This document shows positions 26,227-33,843 of a stretch of DNA of 64,000 nt, one piece after another; the first letter of the stretch is position 1; every line of letters begins with the position of its first letter. The translations under genes and the position numbers were made by a program. Location of the stretch: positions 620,001-684,000 of the forward strand of contig NZ_CP082164.1 of NCBI RefSeq assembly GCF_023101685.1, given 5' to 3'. Source of the DNA: Bradyrhizobium sp. 186. Its GTDB lineage: Bacteria > Pseudomonadota > Alphaproteobacteria > Rhizobiales > Xanthobacteraceae. Under the pieces are notes generated by a model. That model did not search any database and was not told the DNA's origin. It saw nothing but the letters and a program-made list of their open reading frames with translations.

Positions 26227-26629
26227 TGGCTCGCGCGCTCTCCCAGGGCGCGACAGCTCCGCGCCGATCTCATTTTCCCTGCAAATCTAGCGCGTTGGGC
26301 CGCTGCAGGCGACAGCGAAATGCCCAGGCAGTGCGGGAACTGGCATTGTCGTTAAGCTGCGCCCGATGATCGCGCGGCGGTTTCAGGCCTACTGAGAGAA
26401 TCCCCGTGTGGCACCCCCCTCCTGCCCCTCCCCCGCAAGGGGGAAGGGAACGGAGAGAGCGGAGTGGGAGGTTAGATAAGAGTGCCATGTACGATCGCTG
26501 TTGCCGCAAGCACAACTGCGCTCCGTCCCCTCTTGCGGGGGAGGGCTGGGGAGGGGATAGCCGCGGGCTCGATGGGAGTTGGGGCGCACCACGCGCGAAT
26601 GTCGTGTGGCTTCGCCAGGACGACGGCGA
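26227..26629. repeat. Non-coding gap with a dispersed CTCCCCCGC/GCGGGGGAG repeat
   Basis: No gene is seen in this 403-bp gap. It carries two facing copies of the CCCTCCCCCGCAAGGGGG-type arm (26427-26447 and 26527-26546), a family that recurs near 33.7, 42.5, 49.2 and 49.9 kb. The remainder is probably the promoter region of the hybrid kinase. Confidence 0.7.
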
Positions 26630-27859
26630 TTACTCCGCCGCCAGCGACTTCTCGCGTAGCGGCAGACCCAAGCGGTCCCACACTTGCAGCAAGGCTTCGG
26701 CGAGCTGATCGATCAGGCCGTCGTCGTGATAGGGCGAGGGCGTGATGCGCAGCCTTTCGGTGCCCTTGGCGACGGTGGGATAGTTGATCGGCTGGATGTA
26801 GATGCCGTGCTCTTCGAGCAGGAGATCGGAGGCTTGCTTGCACTTCTCGGCGTCGCCGATGAACAGCGGCACGATGTGGGTGTCGTTCGACATCACCGGG
26901 AGACCTGCGGCATTGAGGATCGCCTTGACGCGCGCGGCGCGGTCCTGGTGGCGCTCGCGCTCCCAGTTCGAGGTCTTCAAATGCTTGATCGCGGCGGTGG
27001 CAGCCGAGCAGATCGCCGGCGGGAGCGCGGTGGTGAAGATGAAGCCCGGCGCGTAGGAACGCACGGCGTCGATGATCTGGCCGTTGGCGGCGATGTAGCC
27101 GCCGAGACAGCCGAATGCCTTGGCCAGCGTGCCTTCGAGGACGTCGATGCGGTGCATGACGCCGTCGCGCTCGGCGATGCCGCCGCCGCGCGGGCCGTAC
27201 ATGCCGACGGCGTGGACCTCGTCGACATACGTCATCGCGCCATACTTCTCGGCGAGATCGCAGATTTTTGCGAGCGGGGCGACGTCACCGTCCATGGAGT
27301 AGAGGCTCTCGCAGGCGATCAGCTTCGGCCGGCTCGGGCCCGCAGCCTTCAGCAGCTCTTCGAGATCGGCGAGGTCGTTGTGGCGGAACACCATCCGCTC
27401 GCAGCCGGACTGGCGGATGCCTTCGATCATCGAATTGTGGTTGAGCTCGTCCGACAGGATCAGGCAGTTCGGAATCAGCTTTGCGATGGTCGCGATGCCG
27501 GTTTGATTCGAGACATAGCCCGAAGTGAACAGCAGCGAGGCTTCCTTGCCGTGGAGGTCGGCGAGCTCGGCTTCAAGCTGCACCAGCGGATGGTGCGTGC
27601 CGGCGATGTTGCGGGTGCCGCCTGCGCCGGTGCCGACGCGGGTCGCGGTCTCGACCATGGCGCCGACCACCTTTGGGTGCTGGCCCATGCCGAGATAGTC
27701 GTTCGAGCACCAGATCACGACGTCGCGCTTGCCCTTGGGCGAATGCCAGAGCGCATGCGGGAACCGGCCGGCCATGCGCTCGAGGTCGGCGAACACGCGG
27801 TAGCGTCGCTCGGTGTGGAGGCGATCGAGGGCAGAATTGAAGAACTGGTTGTAATCCAT
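26630..27859 (-). CDS. hemA: 5-aminolevulinate synthase
   Basis: A 409-residue PLP enzyme condensing glycine and succinyl-CoA to 5-aminolevulinate, the first step of heme synthesis by the C4 route used by alphaproteobacteria. The PLP lysine is K247 in [15 protein letters not shown]213 in YVDEVHAVG binds the pyridine nitrogen, and the N-terminal [12 protein letters not shown] and [13 protein letters not shown] glycine-rich segments are typical. The start at 27859 (MDYNQFFNS) gives the known length; an upstream in-frame ATG would add 13 residues. A perfect FixK/FNR box and a second dyad lie upstream, in keeping with reported oxygen control of hemA in B. japonicum. Confidence 0.97.
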   Translation of the reverse strand: MDYNQFFNSALDRLHTERRYRVFADLERMAGRFPHALWHSPKGKRDVVIWCSNDYLGMGQHPKVVGAMVETATRVGTGAGGTRNIAGTHHPLVQLEAELADLHGKEASLLFTSGYVSNQTGIATIAKLIPNCLILSDELNHNSMIEGIRQSGCERMVFRHNDLADLEELLKAAGPSRPKLIACESLYSMDGDVAPLAKICDLAEKYGAMTYVDEVHAVGMYGPRGGGIAERDGVMHRIDVLEGTLAKAFGCLGGYIAANGQIIDAVRSYAPGFIFTTALPPAICSAATAAIKHLKTSNWERERHQDRAARVKAILNAAGLPVMSNDTHIVPLFIGDAEKCKQASDLLLEEHGIYIQPINYPTVAKGTERLRITPSPYHDDGLIDQLAEALLQVWDRLGLPLREKSLAAE

Positions 27860-27955
27860 CGGCAAAACCTGCAACGGAACCTGACCAAGGGGGCGCATCT
27901 TCTTAGAGCTTTTCCAGCTCTAATGTCTATGCGCTATCCCACATTTGAACCTCAC

Positions 27956-27976
27956 GGGCATTTGGGCAAAATGCCC
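27956..27976. promoter_or_regulatory. Dyad GGGCATTT-N5-AAATGCCC upstream of hemA
   Basis: A perfect 8+8 bp inverted repeat 97 bp before the hemA ATG. If transcription starts 41.5 bp from the centre of the FixK box, the start would fall near 27960, inside this dyad, so a protein bound here could block or modulate initiation. The factor is unknown. Confidence 0.45.
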
Positions 27977-27994
27977 TATCGGCCAAGGTGCGAC

Positions 27995-28008
27995 TTGATT
28001 CCGATCAA
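27995..28008 (-). promoter_or_regulatory. Perfect FixK/FNR box upstream of hemA
   Basis: TTGAT-TCCG-ATCAA is a full match to the FNR/FixK consensus TTGAT-N4-ATCAA. It lies about 136 bp before the hemA ATG, consistent with class II activation from -41.5 and a leader of about 100 nt. A CATTTT hexamer at 27968-27973 sits where the -10 would be expected. Confidence 0.85.
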
Positions 28009-28062
28009 GGCGCTCACGGCTATTTGTGATGTTGCTGTGCGGTAGATGGCGTGGAGCGAAGT

Positions 28063-28797
28063 CTAGCCGGCCTTCGCCTTCCTGCGCGGCTCGGCGCGGG
28101 GCTCTTTGACCGCGGCCACCGGCCTTAACCAATCCGAATTGCGCAGCGCGTGCGCCACGCAATCATGGATGTGGGTGTGCAGCACCTTGTTCGCACCCTC
28201 GGCGTCGCGCTTCAGCGCGAGCTCCTTCAACTCGCGATGTTCGGCTGCCGCCATCTCGCCGCGGAACACCACTGCGATCATCTGGTAGCGCAGATAGCGG
28301 TCATAGACCGCGGCGTGCGCATCGAGCAGCACCTTCGATCCGCAGGCCGCAACGAGCGCGCGGTGAAACTGGAAATCACACTGCTTCCAGCTCTCGGCGT
28401 CGGATCTTTCGCCTGACAGCAGCATCCGCTCCATCGCCGAAAGCTTGTGATGCGCCGAGACGATGCGGGCCTCCCAGTCGAGATCCCCGGCCGCGAACGA
28501 CTTCTCGATCATGTTGCCTTCGAGCAGCTCGCGCAGCTCGGCGATCTCCTGGAATTCGGTCGCCGAGATCGGCGCGACCTCGAAGCCGCGCTGGCCTTCC
28601 GCGACGACGAAGCCTTCCGAGCACAGCCGGTTCAGCGTCTCGCGCAGCGTGGAGATGCTGGTGCCATAGGCGTCGCTCATCCGTTCGAGCTTGAGCTTCT
28701 GACCCGGCGTCAGCTTGCCGAAAATCAGGTCGGTGCGGATGCGGCGATAGGCGCTGTCGCCCACCGTCTCGCCGGTCGTGTCGGGAGGGGTGTCCAT
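28063..28797 (-). CDS. GntR family regulator, FCD (FadR-type) subfamily
   Basis: A 244-residue regulator with an N-terminal winged helix (about 14-80; AYRRIRTDLIFGKLTPGQKLKLERMSDAYGTSISTLRETLNRLCSEGFV) and a C-terminal FCD ligand-binding domain with candidate metal-binding His residues (DFQFHRALVAACG, EHRELKELALKRD, HIHDCVAHAL). GGATGAGG precedes the ATG. It is divergent from the TRAP transporter dctP gene, with an A/T-rich 158-bp region between them containing a candidate operator, so it most likely controls the TRAP-aroQ genes in response to the transported acid. Confidence 0.9.
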   Translation of the reverse strand: MDTPPDTTGETVGDSAYRRIRTDLIFGKLTPGQKLKLERMSDAYGTSISTLRETLNRLCSEGFVVAEGQRGFEVAPISATEFQEIAELRELLEGNMIEKSFAAGDLDWEARIVSAHHKLSAMERMLLSGERSDAESWKQCDFQFHRALVAACGSKVLLDAHAAVYDRYLRYQMIAVVFRGEMAAAEHRELKELALKRDAEGANKVLHTHIHDCVAHALRNSDWLRPVAAVKEPRAEPRRKAKAG

Positions 28798-28861
28798 GCC
28801 TCATCCTAGCGCTTTGGGCGTGCTTTTTGACAAATTTCCTATCTTTATCAAGCGTTTCTTA

Positions 28862-28879
28862 TAATATCATACAATATTA
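28862..28879. promoter_or_regulatory. Candidate GntR operator in the gntR-dctP intergenic region
   Basis: TAATAT and ATATTA face each other across CATACA. On the minus strand the core reads ATTGTATGATAT, resembling the TTGTAT-type half sites of FCD-type GntR regulators. The surrounding 28830-28905 is the most A/T-rich stretch nearby. Confidence 0.4.
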
Positions 28880-28955
28880 GAGATATAGGTTGATTTATAA
28901 TTCGTCATATAAGATCGTCCCGCCCCTAAGAACGAGATCAACAGGGGAGGAGGCG

Positions 28956-29984
28956 ATGCCCGTTCGGTTCAAAGGTCTGGCCTGGGTGGCGGCGATCGGC
29001 GCGATCGCATTGGGTGCGGTGGGGCCGGCTTCGGCGCAGAACATCCAGGAGCGCACCATCCGCTGGGGGCACCTCAACAACACCGACCATCCCGTCAGCA
29101 AGGGCGTCCAGAAGTTCACCGAGATCGTCGCGGCCAAGAGCGGCGGCAAGATCAAGGTGCGCGAGTATCCGGCCAATCAGCTCGGTAGCGAGATGCAGCA
29201 GCAATCGGCGCTACGCGCCGGCACGCAGGAGATGCAGTCACCGGCGACGACCTCGCTGGTCGGCATCGTCAAGGATTATGGCCTGATCGATTTCCCGTTC
29301 ATCGTCTCGACGCCGCAACAGGCCGATGCATTGCTTGATGGCCCGCTCGGCGCGGCGCTCTTGGCAAAGCTTCCGGAGAAAGGCCTCGTCGGCCTCGCCT
29401 ATTGGGATCTCGGCTTCCGCAACGTCACCAACAGCCGGCGCCCGATCACCAAGGGCGAGGACCTTGACGGCATCAAGATCCGCGTGATTCCGAACCCGGT
29501 CTATCTGGAGACCTTCAAGGCCTTCAACGCCAACCCGGTGCCGATGAGTTTTTCGGAGCTCTATAGCGCGCTGGAGACCCGCACCGTCGACGGACAGGAG
29601 AATCCGTTCTCCGTGATCCTCTCGAACAAGTTCTTCGAGGTGCAGAAATATCTCAGCGCCACCAACCACACTTATTCGACCAACATCATCCTGGTCAGCA
29701 AGAAGTTCTGGGATCAGCTTTCGCCCGACGAGCAGAAAATCCTCCAGGACGCTGCGATCGAGGCGCGTGACTATCAGCGCGAGGTCAGCCGCGAGCAGGC
29801 CAAGGCCGCGATCGATGATCTCAAGATCAAAGGCATGGAGATCAACGAGATCGCGCCCGCCGAGCTCGCCCGTATGCGGGACAAGACCAAACCGATCGCG
29901 GAGAAATTCTCCGCCGACTACGACGGCGCCATCGTCAAGCTGTTCAACAGCGAGCTTGATCGCATGCACGCGCTGAAGCCCTGA
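28956..29984 (+). CDS. dctP: TRAP transporter substrate-binding protein, DctP family
   Basis: A 342-residue periplasmic binding protein with a signal peptide (WVAAIGAIALGAVGPASAQ, cleavage near residue 28). Family features: the RWGHLNNTDHPVSKGVQKF opening, the conserved Arg in DGIKIRVIPNP that pairs with substrate carboxylates, and the ENPFSVILSNKFFEVQKYLS segment. A very strong ribosome site GGGGAGGAGG precedes the ATG at 28956; an upstream in-frame start at 28890 is rejected. It is first in a dctP-dctQ-dctM-aroQ operon. Confidence 0.93.
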   Translation: MPVRFKGLAWVAAIGAIALGAVGPASAQNIQERTIRWGHLNNTDHPVSKGVQKFTEIVAAKSGGKIKVREYPANQLGSEMQQQSALRAGTQEMQSPATTSLVGIVKDYGLIDFPFIVSTPQQADALLDGPLGAALLAKLPEKGLVGLAYWDLGFRNVTNSRRPITKGEDLDGIKIRVIPNPVYLETFKAFNANPVPMSFSELYSALETRTVDGQENPFSVILSNKFFEVQKYLSATNHTYSTNIILVSKKFWDQLSPDEQKILQDAAIEARDYQREVSREQAKAAIDDLKIKGMEINEIAPAELARMRDKTKPIAEKFSADYDGAIVKLFNSELDRMHALKP

Positions 29985-30012
29985 ACCAACGCGCCGCAGC
30001 GGGCCAGAGATC

Positions 30013-30561
30013 ATGAAGACTACCGTCGATACTTATTTCTGGCTGCTGCGCGCTGTGATCGCGGTGCTGCTCGCCGCGATGGTGGTGCTGGTGTTCGGCA
30101 ACGTGGTGCTGCGCTACGGCTTCAACTCCGGCATCGCGATCTCGGAGGAGCTGTCGCGCTGGCTGTTCGTCTGGATGGTGTTCCTGGGCGCGATCATCGG
30201 CATGAAGGAGCACGCCCATCTTGGTGTCGACAGTCTCGTCAAGGTGCTGCCGCCGTTCGGACGGAAAGCCTGTTACGGACTGAGCCACGCCCTGATGCTC
30301 TACGCCTCCGTGCTGCTCACGGAGGGATCGTGGAAGCAGACGATCCTGAACTGGGACACTGTGGCGCCGGCCTCGGGGCTTTCCGTCGGCCTGTTCTATG
30401 CGGCGGGAATCGTGTTCGGCGCATCCTCCTGCGTCATCATCCTCCATGAGCTCTACCGGCTCGCGACCGGGCAGATTGCGGATGGCGACCTGATCGCGAT
30501 CAGCGAATCCGAGGAGCTGCCGCACGCTTCCGAAGCCGCCGGCGGAAAGCAGCAGGCATGA
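30013..30561 (+). CDS. dctQ: TRAP transporter small membrane subunit, DctQ family
   Basis: A 182-residue protein with four membrane helices and the DctQ signature region ISEELSRWLFVWMVFLGAIIGMKEHAHLGVD. It bridges the binding protein and the large permease. The C-terminus is an extended charged tail (about residues 155-182). It starts 28 bp after dctP and overlaps dctM by 4 bases (ATGA), so translation is coupled. Confidence 0.93.
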   Translation: MKTTVDTYFWLLRAVIAVLLAAMVVLVFGNVVLRYGFNSGIAISEELSRWLFVWMVFLGAIIGMKEHAHLGVDSLVKVLPPFGRKACYGLSHALMLYASVLLTEGSWKQTILNWDTVAPASGLSVGLFYAAGIVFGASSCVIILHELYRLATGQIADGDLIAISESEELPHASEAAGGKQQA

Positions 30562-31838
30562 CCGTCGCCGTCTTCACTTTCTCGCTGCTGGGCGCGATGG
30601 CGATCGGCATGCCGATCGCGTTTGCGCTGATCATCTGCGGCATAGCGCTGATGACCTATCTGGCCATGTTCGACTCCCAGATCGTCGCGCAGAACGTCAT
30701 CAACGGCGTCGATTCCTTTCCGCTGATGGCGGTGCCGTTCTTCATCCTCGCCGGCGAGGTCATGAACACCGGCGGGCTGGCGCGCCGCATTCTGAACTTC
30801 GCCATTGCGCTGGTTGGCCATTTCCGCGGCGGGCTCGGCTATGTCGCGATCCTCACCTCCTGCATCCTGGCCTCGCTCTCGGGTTCGGCGGTCGCGGACG
30901 CCGCCGCCCTCAGCGCGCTGCTGGTGCCGATGATGGCCGCTGCCGGTCACAATCGCGCCAGCGCGGCCGGCCTCGTCGCCGCCGGCGGGATCATCGCTCC
31001 GGTGATCCCGCCGTCGATCGGCTTCGTCATCTTCGGCGTCGCCGCCAACGTCTCGATCTCGAAGCTGTTTCTCGCCGGCATCGTGCCGGGCCTCTTGCTC
31101 GGCGTCGGCCTGTGCTGCGCCTGGTGGTGGGTGGTGCGCAAGGAAAATCCGGCGCGCCTGCCGCGCAAGAGTTTTGCCGAGATCTGGCGCATGCTGATCG
31201 ACGGCTTTTGGGCGTTGATGCTGCCGATGATCATCATCTTCGGCCTGCGCTTCGGCATCTTCACGCCGACGGAGGCCGCCGTCGTCGTCGCGGTCTATTC
31301 GCTGGTGGTGGCGATGGGCGTCTATCGCGAGCTCAAACCGTCGCAATTGCCGGCGCTGCTGGTCTCAACCGCGCAGACCACGGCGGTTGTGATGTTCCTG
31401 GTCGCCGCGGCGCTGGTTTCGTCGTGGCTGATCACGGTCGCCGAGATCTCCGACCAGATCGTGGCGTTGGTCAAGCCATTCGCGGGCAACCAGACCCTTC
31501 TCACCATCGTCTTGATGATCATCGTCGTGATCGTCGGCACCGCGCTCGACATGACGCCGACGATTCTGATCCTGACGCCGATCCTGATGCCGATCGTGAA
31601 GCAGGCCGGCATCGATCCCGTCTATTTCGGCGTGCTCTTCATCATCAACAACGCCATCGGCCTGATCACGCCGCCGGTCGGCGTCGTGCTCAACGTGGTC
31701 GCCGGCGTCTCACGCGTCAGCATGGACGATTTGATCCGCGGCGTCTGGCCGTTCATGATCGCGCAGCTGGTCGTGCTAGCCTTGTTGACGCTGTTTCCTG
31801 TTCTCGTCACCGGCCCGGCAAAGTGGTTCGGCGGATAG
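30558..31838 (+). CDS. dctM: TRAP transporter large permease, DctM family
   Basis: A 426-residue, roughly twelve-helix permease that carries out Na+-driven uptake of the acid delivered by DctP. Family motifs include SGSAVADAAALSALLVPMM, AAGGIIAPVIPPSIGFVIFG and the C-terminal GLITPPVGVVLNVVAGVS. The stop codon TAG overlaps the first base of a dispersed repeat element at 31838. Confidence 0.95.
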   Translation: MTVAVFTFSLLGAMAIGMPIAFALIICGIALMTYLAMFDSQIVAQNVINGVDSFPLMAVPFFILAGEVMNTGGLARRILNFAIALVGHFRGGLGYVAILTSCILASLSGSAVADAAALSALLVPMMAAAGHNRASAAGLVAAGGIIAPVIPPSIGFVIFGVAANVSISKLFLAGIVPGLLLGVGLCCAWWWVVRKENPARLPRKSFAEIWRMLIDGFWALMLPMIIIFGLRFGIFTPTEAAVVVAVYSLVVAMGVYRELKPSQLPALLVSTAQTTAVVMFLVAAALVSSWLITVAEISDQIVALVKPFAGNQTLLTIVLMIIVVIVGTALDMTPTILILTPILMPIVKQAGIDPVYFGVLFIINNAIGLITPPVGVVLNVVAGVSRVSMDDLIRGVWPFMIAQLVVLALLTLFPVLVTGPAKWFGG

Positions 31839-31912
31839 AGCATGATCCGGAAAAGTGTGCAGCGGTTTTCCTCGCGACAAACGTGGAACGCGTTTGCGCG
31901 GAGATCATGCTC
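31838..31912. repeat. Dispersed palindromic element (GAGCATGATC...GATCATGCTC), 75-bp copy
   Basis: The ends GAGCATGATC and GATCATGCTC are inverted repeats. The inner part (GTGTGCAGCGGTTTTCC..., CGCGACAAACG, GAACGCGTTTGCGCGG) is nearly identical to a second copy at 57704-57800, which has 22 extra bases after the left end. It sits between dctM and aroQ. Confidence 0.9.
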
Positions 31913-31938
31913 AAACAAGGTTTTCGAAAGGACCTCCC

Positions 31939-32370
31939 ATGAAGCGCGTGATGATCCTCAACGGTCCCAACCTCAATCTGCTCGGCGTGCGCGAGCCGCA
32001 CATCTACGGCACAACGACGCTTGCGCAGATCAACGAGAGCTGTGAGGCGGTCGCCGCAAAGCTCGGGCTCAAACTTGCCTTCCATCAATCGAACCATGAA
32101 GGCGTGCTTGTGGACCTGATCCAGTCGGCGCGGCAGGACGCCGACGCCGTCATCATCAATCCGGCCGGCTTCTCCTTCACCTCGGTCGCGATCATGGACG
32201 CGATCAAGGCGTTCGAGGGCCCAGTGCTGGAGGTCCACATCTCAAACATCCACGCCCGCGACGAATATCACCGGCACTCGAAGATCTCGTTCGTGGCCAC
32301 TGGCGTGATCTGCGGGCTCGGGTCTTACGGCTATATCGCGGCCATGCACGCGATCGCGCAGATGAAGTAA
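31939..32370 (+). CDS. aroQ: 3-dehydroquinate dehydratase, type II
   Basis: A 143-residue type II dehydroquinase interconverting 3-dehydroquinate and 3-dehydroshikimate. The catalytic Tyr is Y23 in EPHIYGTTTL, and the NGPNLNLLG loop and the ISNIHARDEYHRHS segment with the catalytic His are in place. The start at 31939 follows AAAGGACC. Its place at the end of a TRAP operon under a GntR regulator suggests use in quinate or shikimate uptake and breakdown as well as, or instead of, aromatic amino acid synthesis. Confidence 0.95.
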   Translation: MKRVMILNGPNLNLLGVREPHIYGTTTLAQINESCEAVAAKLGLKLAFHQSNHEGVLVDLIQSARQDADAVIINPAGFSFTSVAIMDAIKAFEGPVLEVHISNIHARDEYHRHSKISFVATGVICGLGSYGYIAAMHAIAQMK

Positions 32371-32400
32371 GTTGATCGAGCGGGCGATCGATCCACAAAC

Positions 32401-32487
32401 TCGTCATGCCCGGGCTCGTCCCGGCATCCACGGATTCGCTTCCACGTGAAAGAACGTGGATGGCCGGAACAAGCCCGGGCATGACGA
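32401..32487. repeat. Large dispersed palindrome, TCGTCATGCCCGGGC type
   Basis: TCGTCATGCCCGGGC (32401-32415) and its complement (32473-32487) bound an 87-bp inverted repeat with a second inner pair CCACG/CGTGG and CCGGCATCCACG/CGTGGATGGCCGG. It separates the convergent aroQ and MBL-hydrolase genes and could work as a two-way terminator-like structure, although it has no T run. Confidence 0.85.
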
Positions 32488-32493
32488 CAGAAC

Positions 32494-33555
32494 TCAAGTC
32501 GTTCTGAAACGCAGCACGCCGTCGGCAGTCTCGGCGGTCAGCCGGCCCTCGACCAGCATGTAGTTGACGTGGGCGATCAGTTCGCCCGAGGCAAAGCCCA
32601 TCTGGTGAACGTCGAGGGGGTATTTGTTGAACACCACCGGCACCAGCTCTCGCGACGTCTGCGGCACCTCGCGGCAGGCTTCGGCGATCAGCCGGCAACG
32701 GTCCTCGTGGTGGTCGGCGAGCTGCTTGATGCGGGTCTTCAGCCCATAGAACGGCACGCCGTGGCCGGGCAGCACCAGGAGATCATACGGCAGCGTGGTG
32801 GTGAGGCTTGCAAGCGAGGCCAGATATTCGCCGAGCGAGTTCTGGTCGGGCTCGACCGCCCACACGCTGACGTTCGGCGAGATCTTGCTCAGCACCTGGT
32901 CGGCAGAGAGGAACAGCTTGTCGTCAGCGCAATACAGCATCACCTGGTCGAGCGCGTGGCCGCCCCCGGTGATCACCTTGAAACGGCGCGCGCCGATCAC
33001 GACCTCGTCGCCATGCGAGATGCGGCGGTAGGATGGCGGTAGCACCGAGACGCGCTTGAGATAATCCTGGCCGCGGCCGAGCAGCTTGTCGGTCAGGTCT
33101 TCGTCCATGCCGTGGCGGCGGAAGAACAGCCGCTGCGCCTCGCGCCGCTCCTCGGTACCGCGGTTCTGGTGATAGACCGATTGCAGGTATTCGACCTGCG
33201 ACATCAGAAGCGGGCAGTTGAACCGCTCGACGATCCACCCCGCGAGACCGACATGATCGGGATGCGAATGGGTCACGATCAGGCGGGTGATGTGGACGCC
33301 CTTCAGCGGCCCGTCGAACAGTTTTGTCCAGGCCTCGATCGTCTCCTCATTGCCGAAGCCGGCATCGACCATCGCATAGCCGTCGCCATCGGCGAGCAGG
33401 TAGATGTTCACGTGGTTGAGGCGGAACGGCAGTTTCAGCCGTGCCCACAGCACGCCCGGCTTCACCTCCACGACCTCTTCGGGGCCGGGATGCTGTTCCC
33501 AGGGGTAGCGCAGGGCCTCGGCGGAGGACTGCACGGTGTCGGTCTTTGAATGCAT
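32494..33555 (-). CDS. MBL-fold metallo-hydrolase
   Basis: A 353-residue metallo-beta-lactamase fold protein. The metal motif H96-x-H98-x-D100-H101 is intact in IVTHSHPDHVGLAGW, later ligands are in GGGHALDQVMLY and LPGHGVPFYG. An added C-terminal winged-helix-like part (about residues 280-353) resembles the LACTB2-type arrangement with HxVNYMLVEGRL. No signal peptide is present. The reaction is probably hydrolysis of a thioester or phosphodiester, but the substrate is not identifiable. Confidence 0.88.
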   Translation of the reverse strand: MHSKTDTVQSSAEALRYPWEQHPGPEEVVEVKPGVLWARLKLPFRLNHVNIYLLADGDGYAMVDAGFGNEETIEAWTKLFDGPLKGVHITRLIVTHSHPDHVGLAGWIVERFNCPLLMSQVEYLQSVYHQNRGTEERREAQRLFFRRHGMDEDLTDKLLGRGQDYLKRVSVLPPSYRRISHGDEVVIGARRFKVITGGGHALDQVMLYCADDKLFLSADQVLSKISPNVSVWAVEPDQNSLGEYLASLASLTTTLPYDLLVLPGHGVPFYGLKTRIKQLADHHEDRCRLIAEACREVPQTSRELVPVVFNKYPLDVHQMGFASGELIAHVNYMLVEGRLTAETADGVLRFRTT

Positions 33556-33843
33556 GCTACCGGCTTAAACCCAGAGGCCGCGCCGCGCCAGCCGAAAAAG
33601 GACGCGGGGGGCCGCCCGCATGGCGGTCATACCGCCGATGTTTTTCCGTGATGTGGGACGTTCGCGCCTCGATCTCGGTTACCTCTCCCGCTCGCGGGGG
33701 AGGTCGGCGCGAAGCGCCGGGTGGGGTCTCTCCTCTTGGGGATTTTCACCAAAAACCTCGAACGTTCCCAATGCGGAGGCACCCTCACCCCAGCCCTCTC
33801 CCGCAAGCGAGAGAGGGAGTGCAGTCCCGATGTGGCCGCAGTC
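33556..33843. repeat. Gap with dispersed CTCTCCCGC/GCGGGAGAG repeat
   Basis: Facing arms ACCTCTCCCGCTCGCGGGGGAGGT (first, 33681-33704) and CCCTCTCCCGCAAGCGAGAGAGGG-like (second, 33794-33817) enclose about 90 bp. No gene is seen. This is the same family as at 26.4, 42.5, 49.2 and 49.9 kb. Confidence 0.75.

Noticed and set aside
24433..26355. Open frame of 640 codons on the plus strand
   Set aside because: Antisense to the hybrid kinase; composition is shadow-like (Arg, Gln, Asp, His) and no domain is recognisable.
26684..28045. Open frame of 453 codons antisense to hemA
   Set aside because: Covered by hemA on the minus strand and lacks any family feature.
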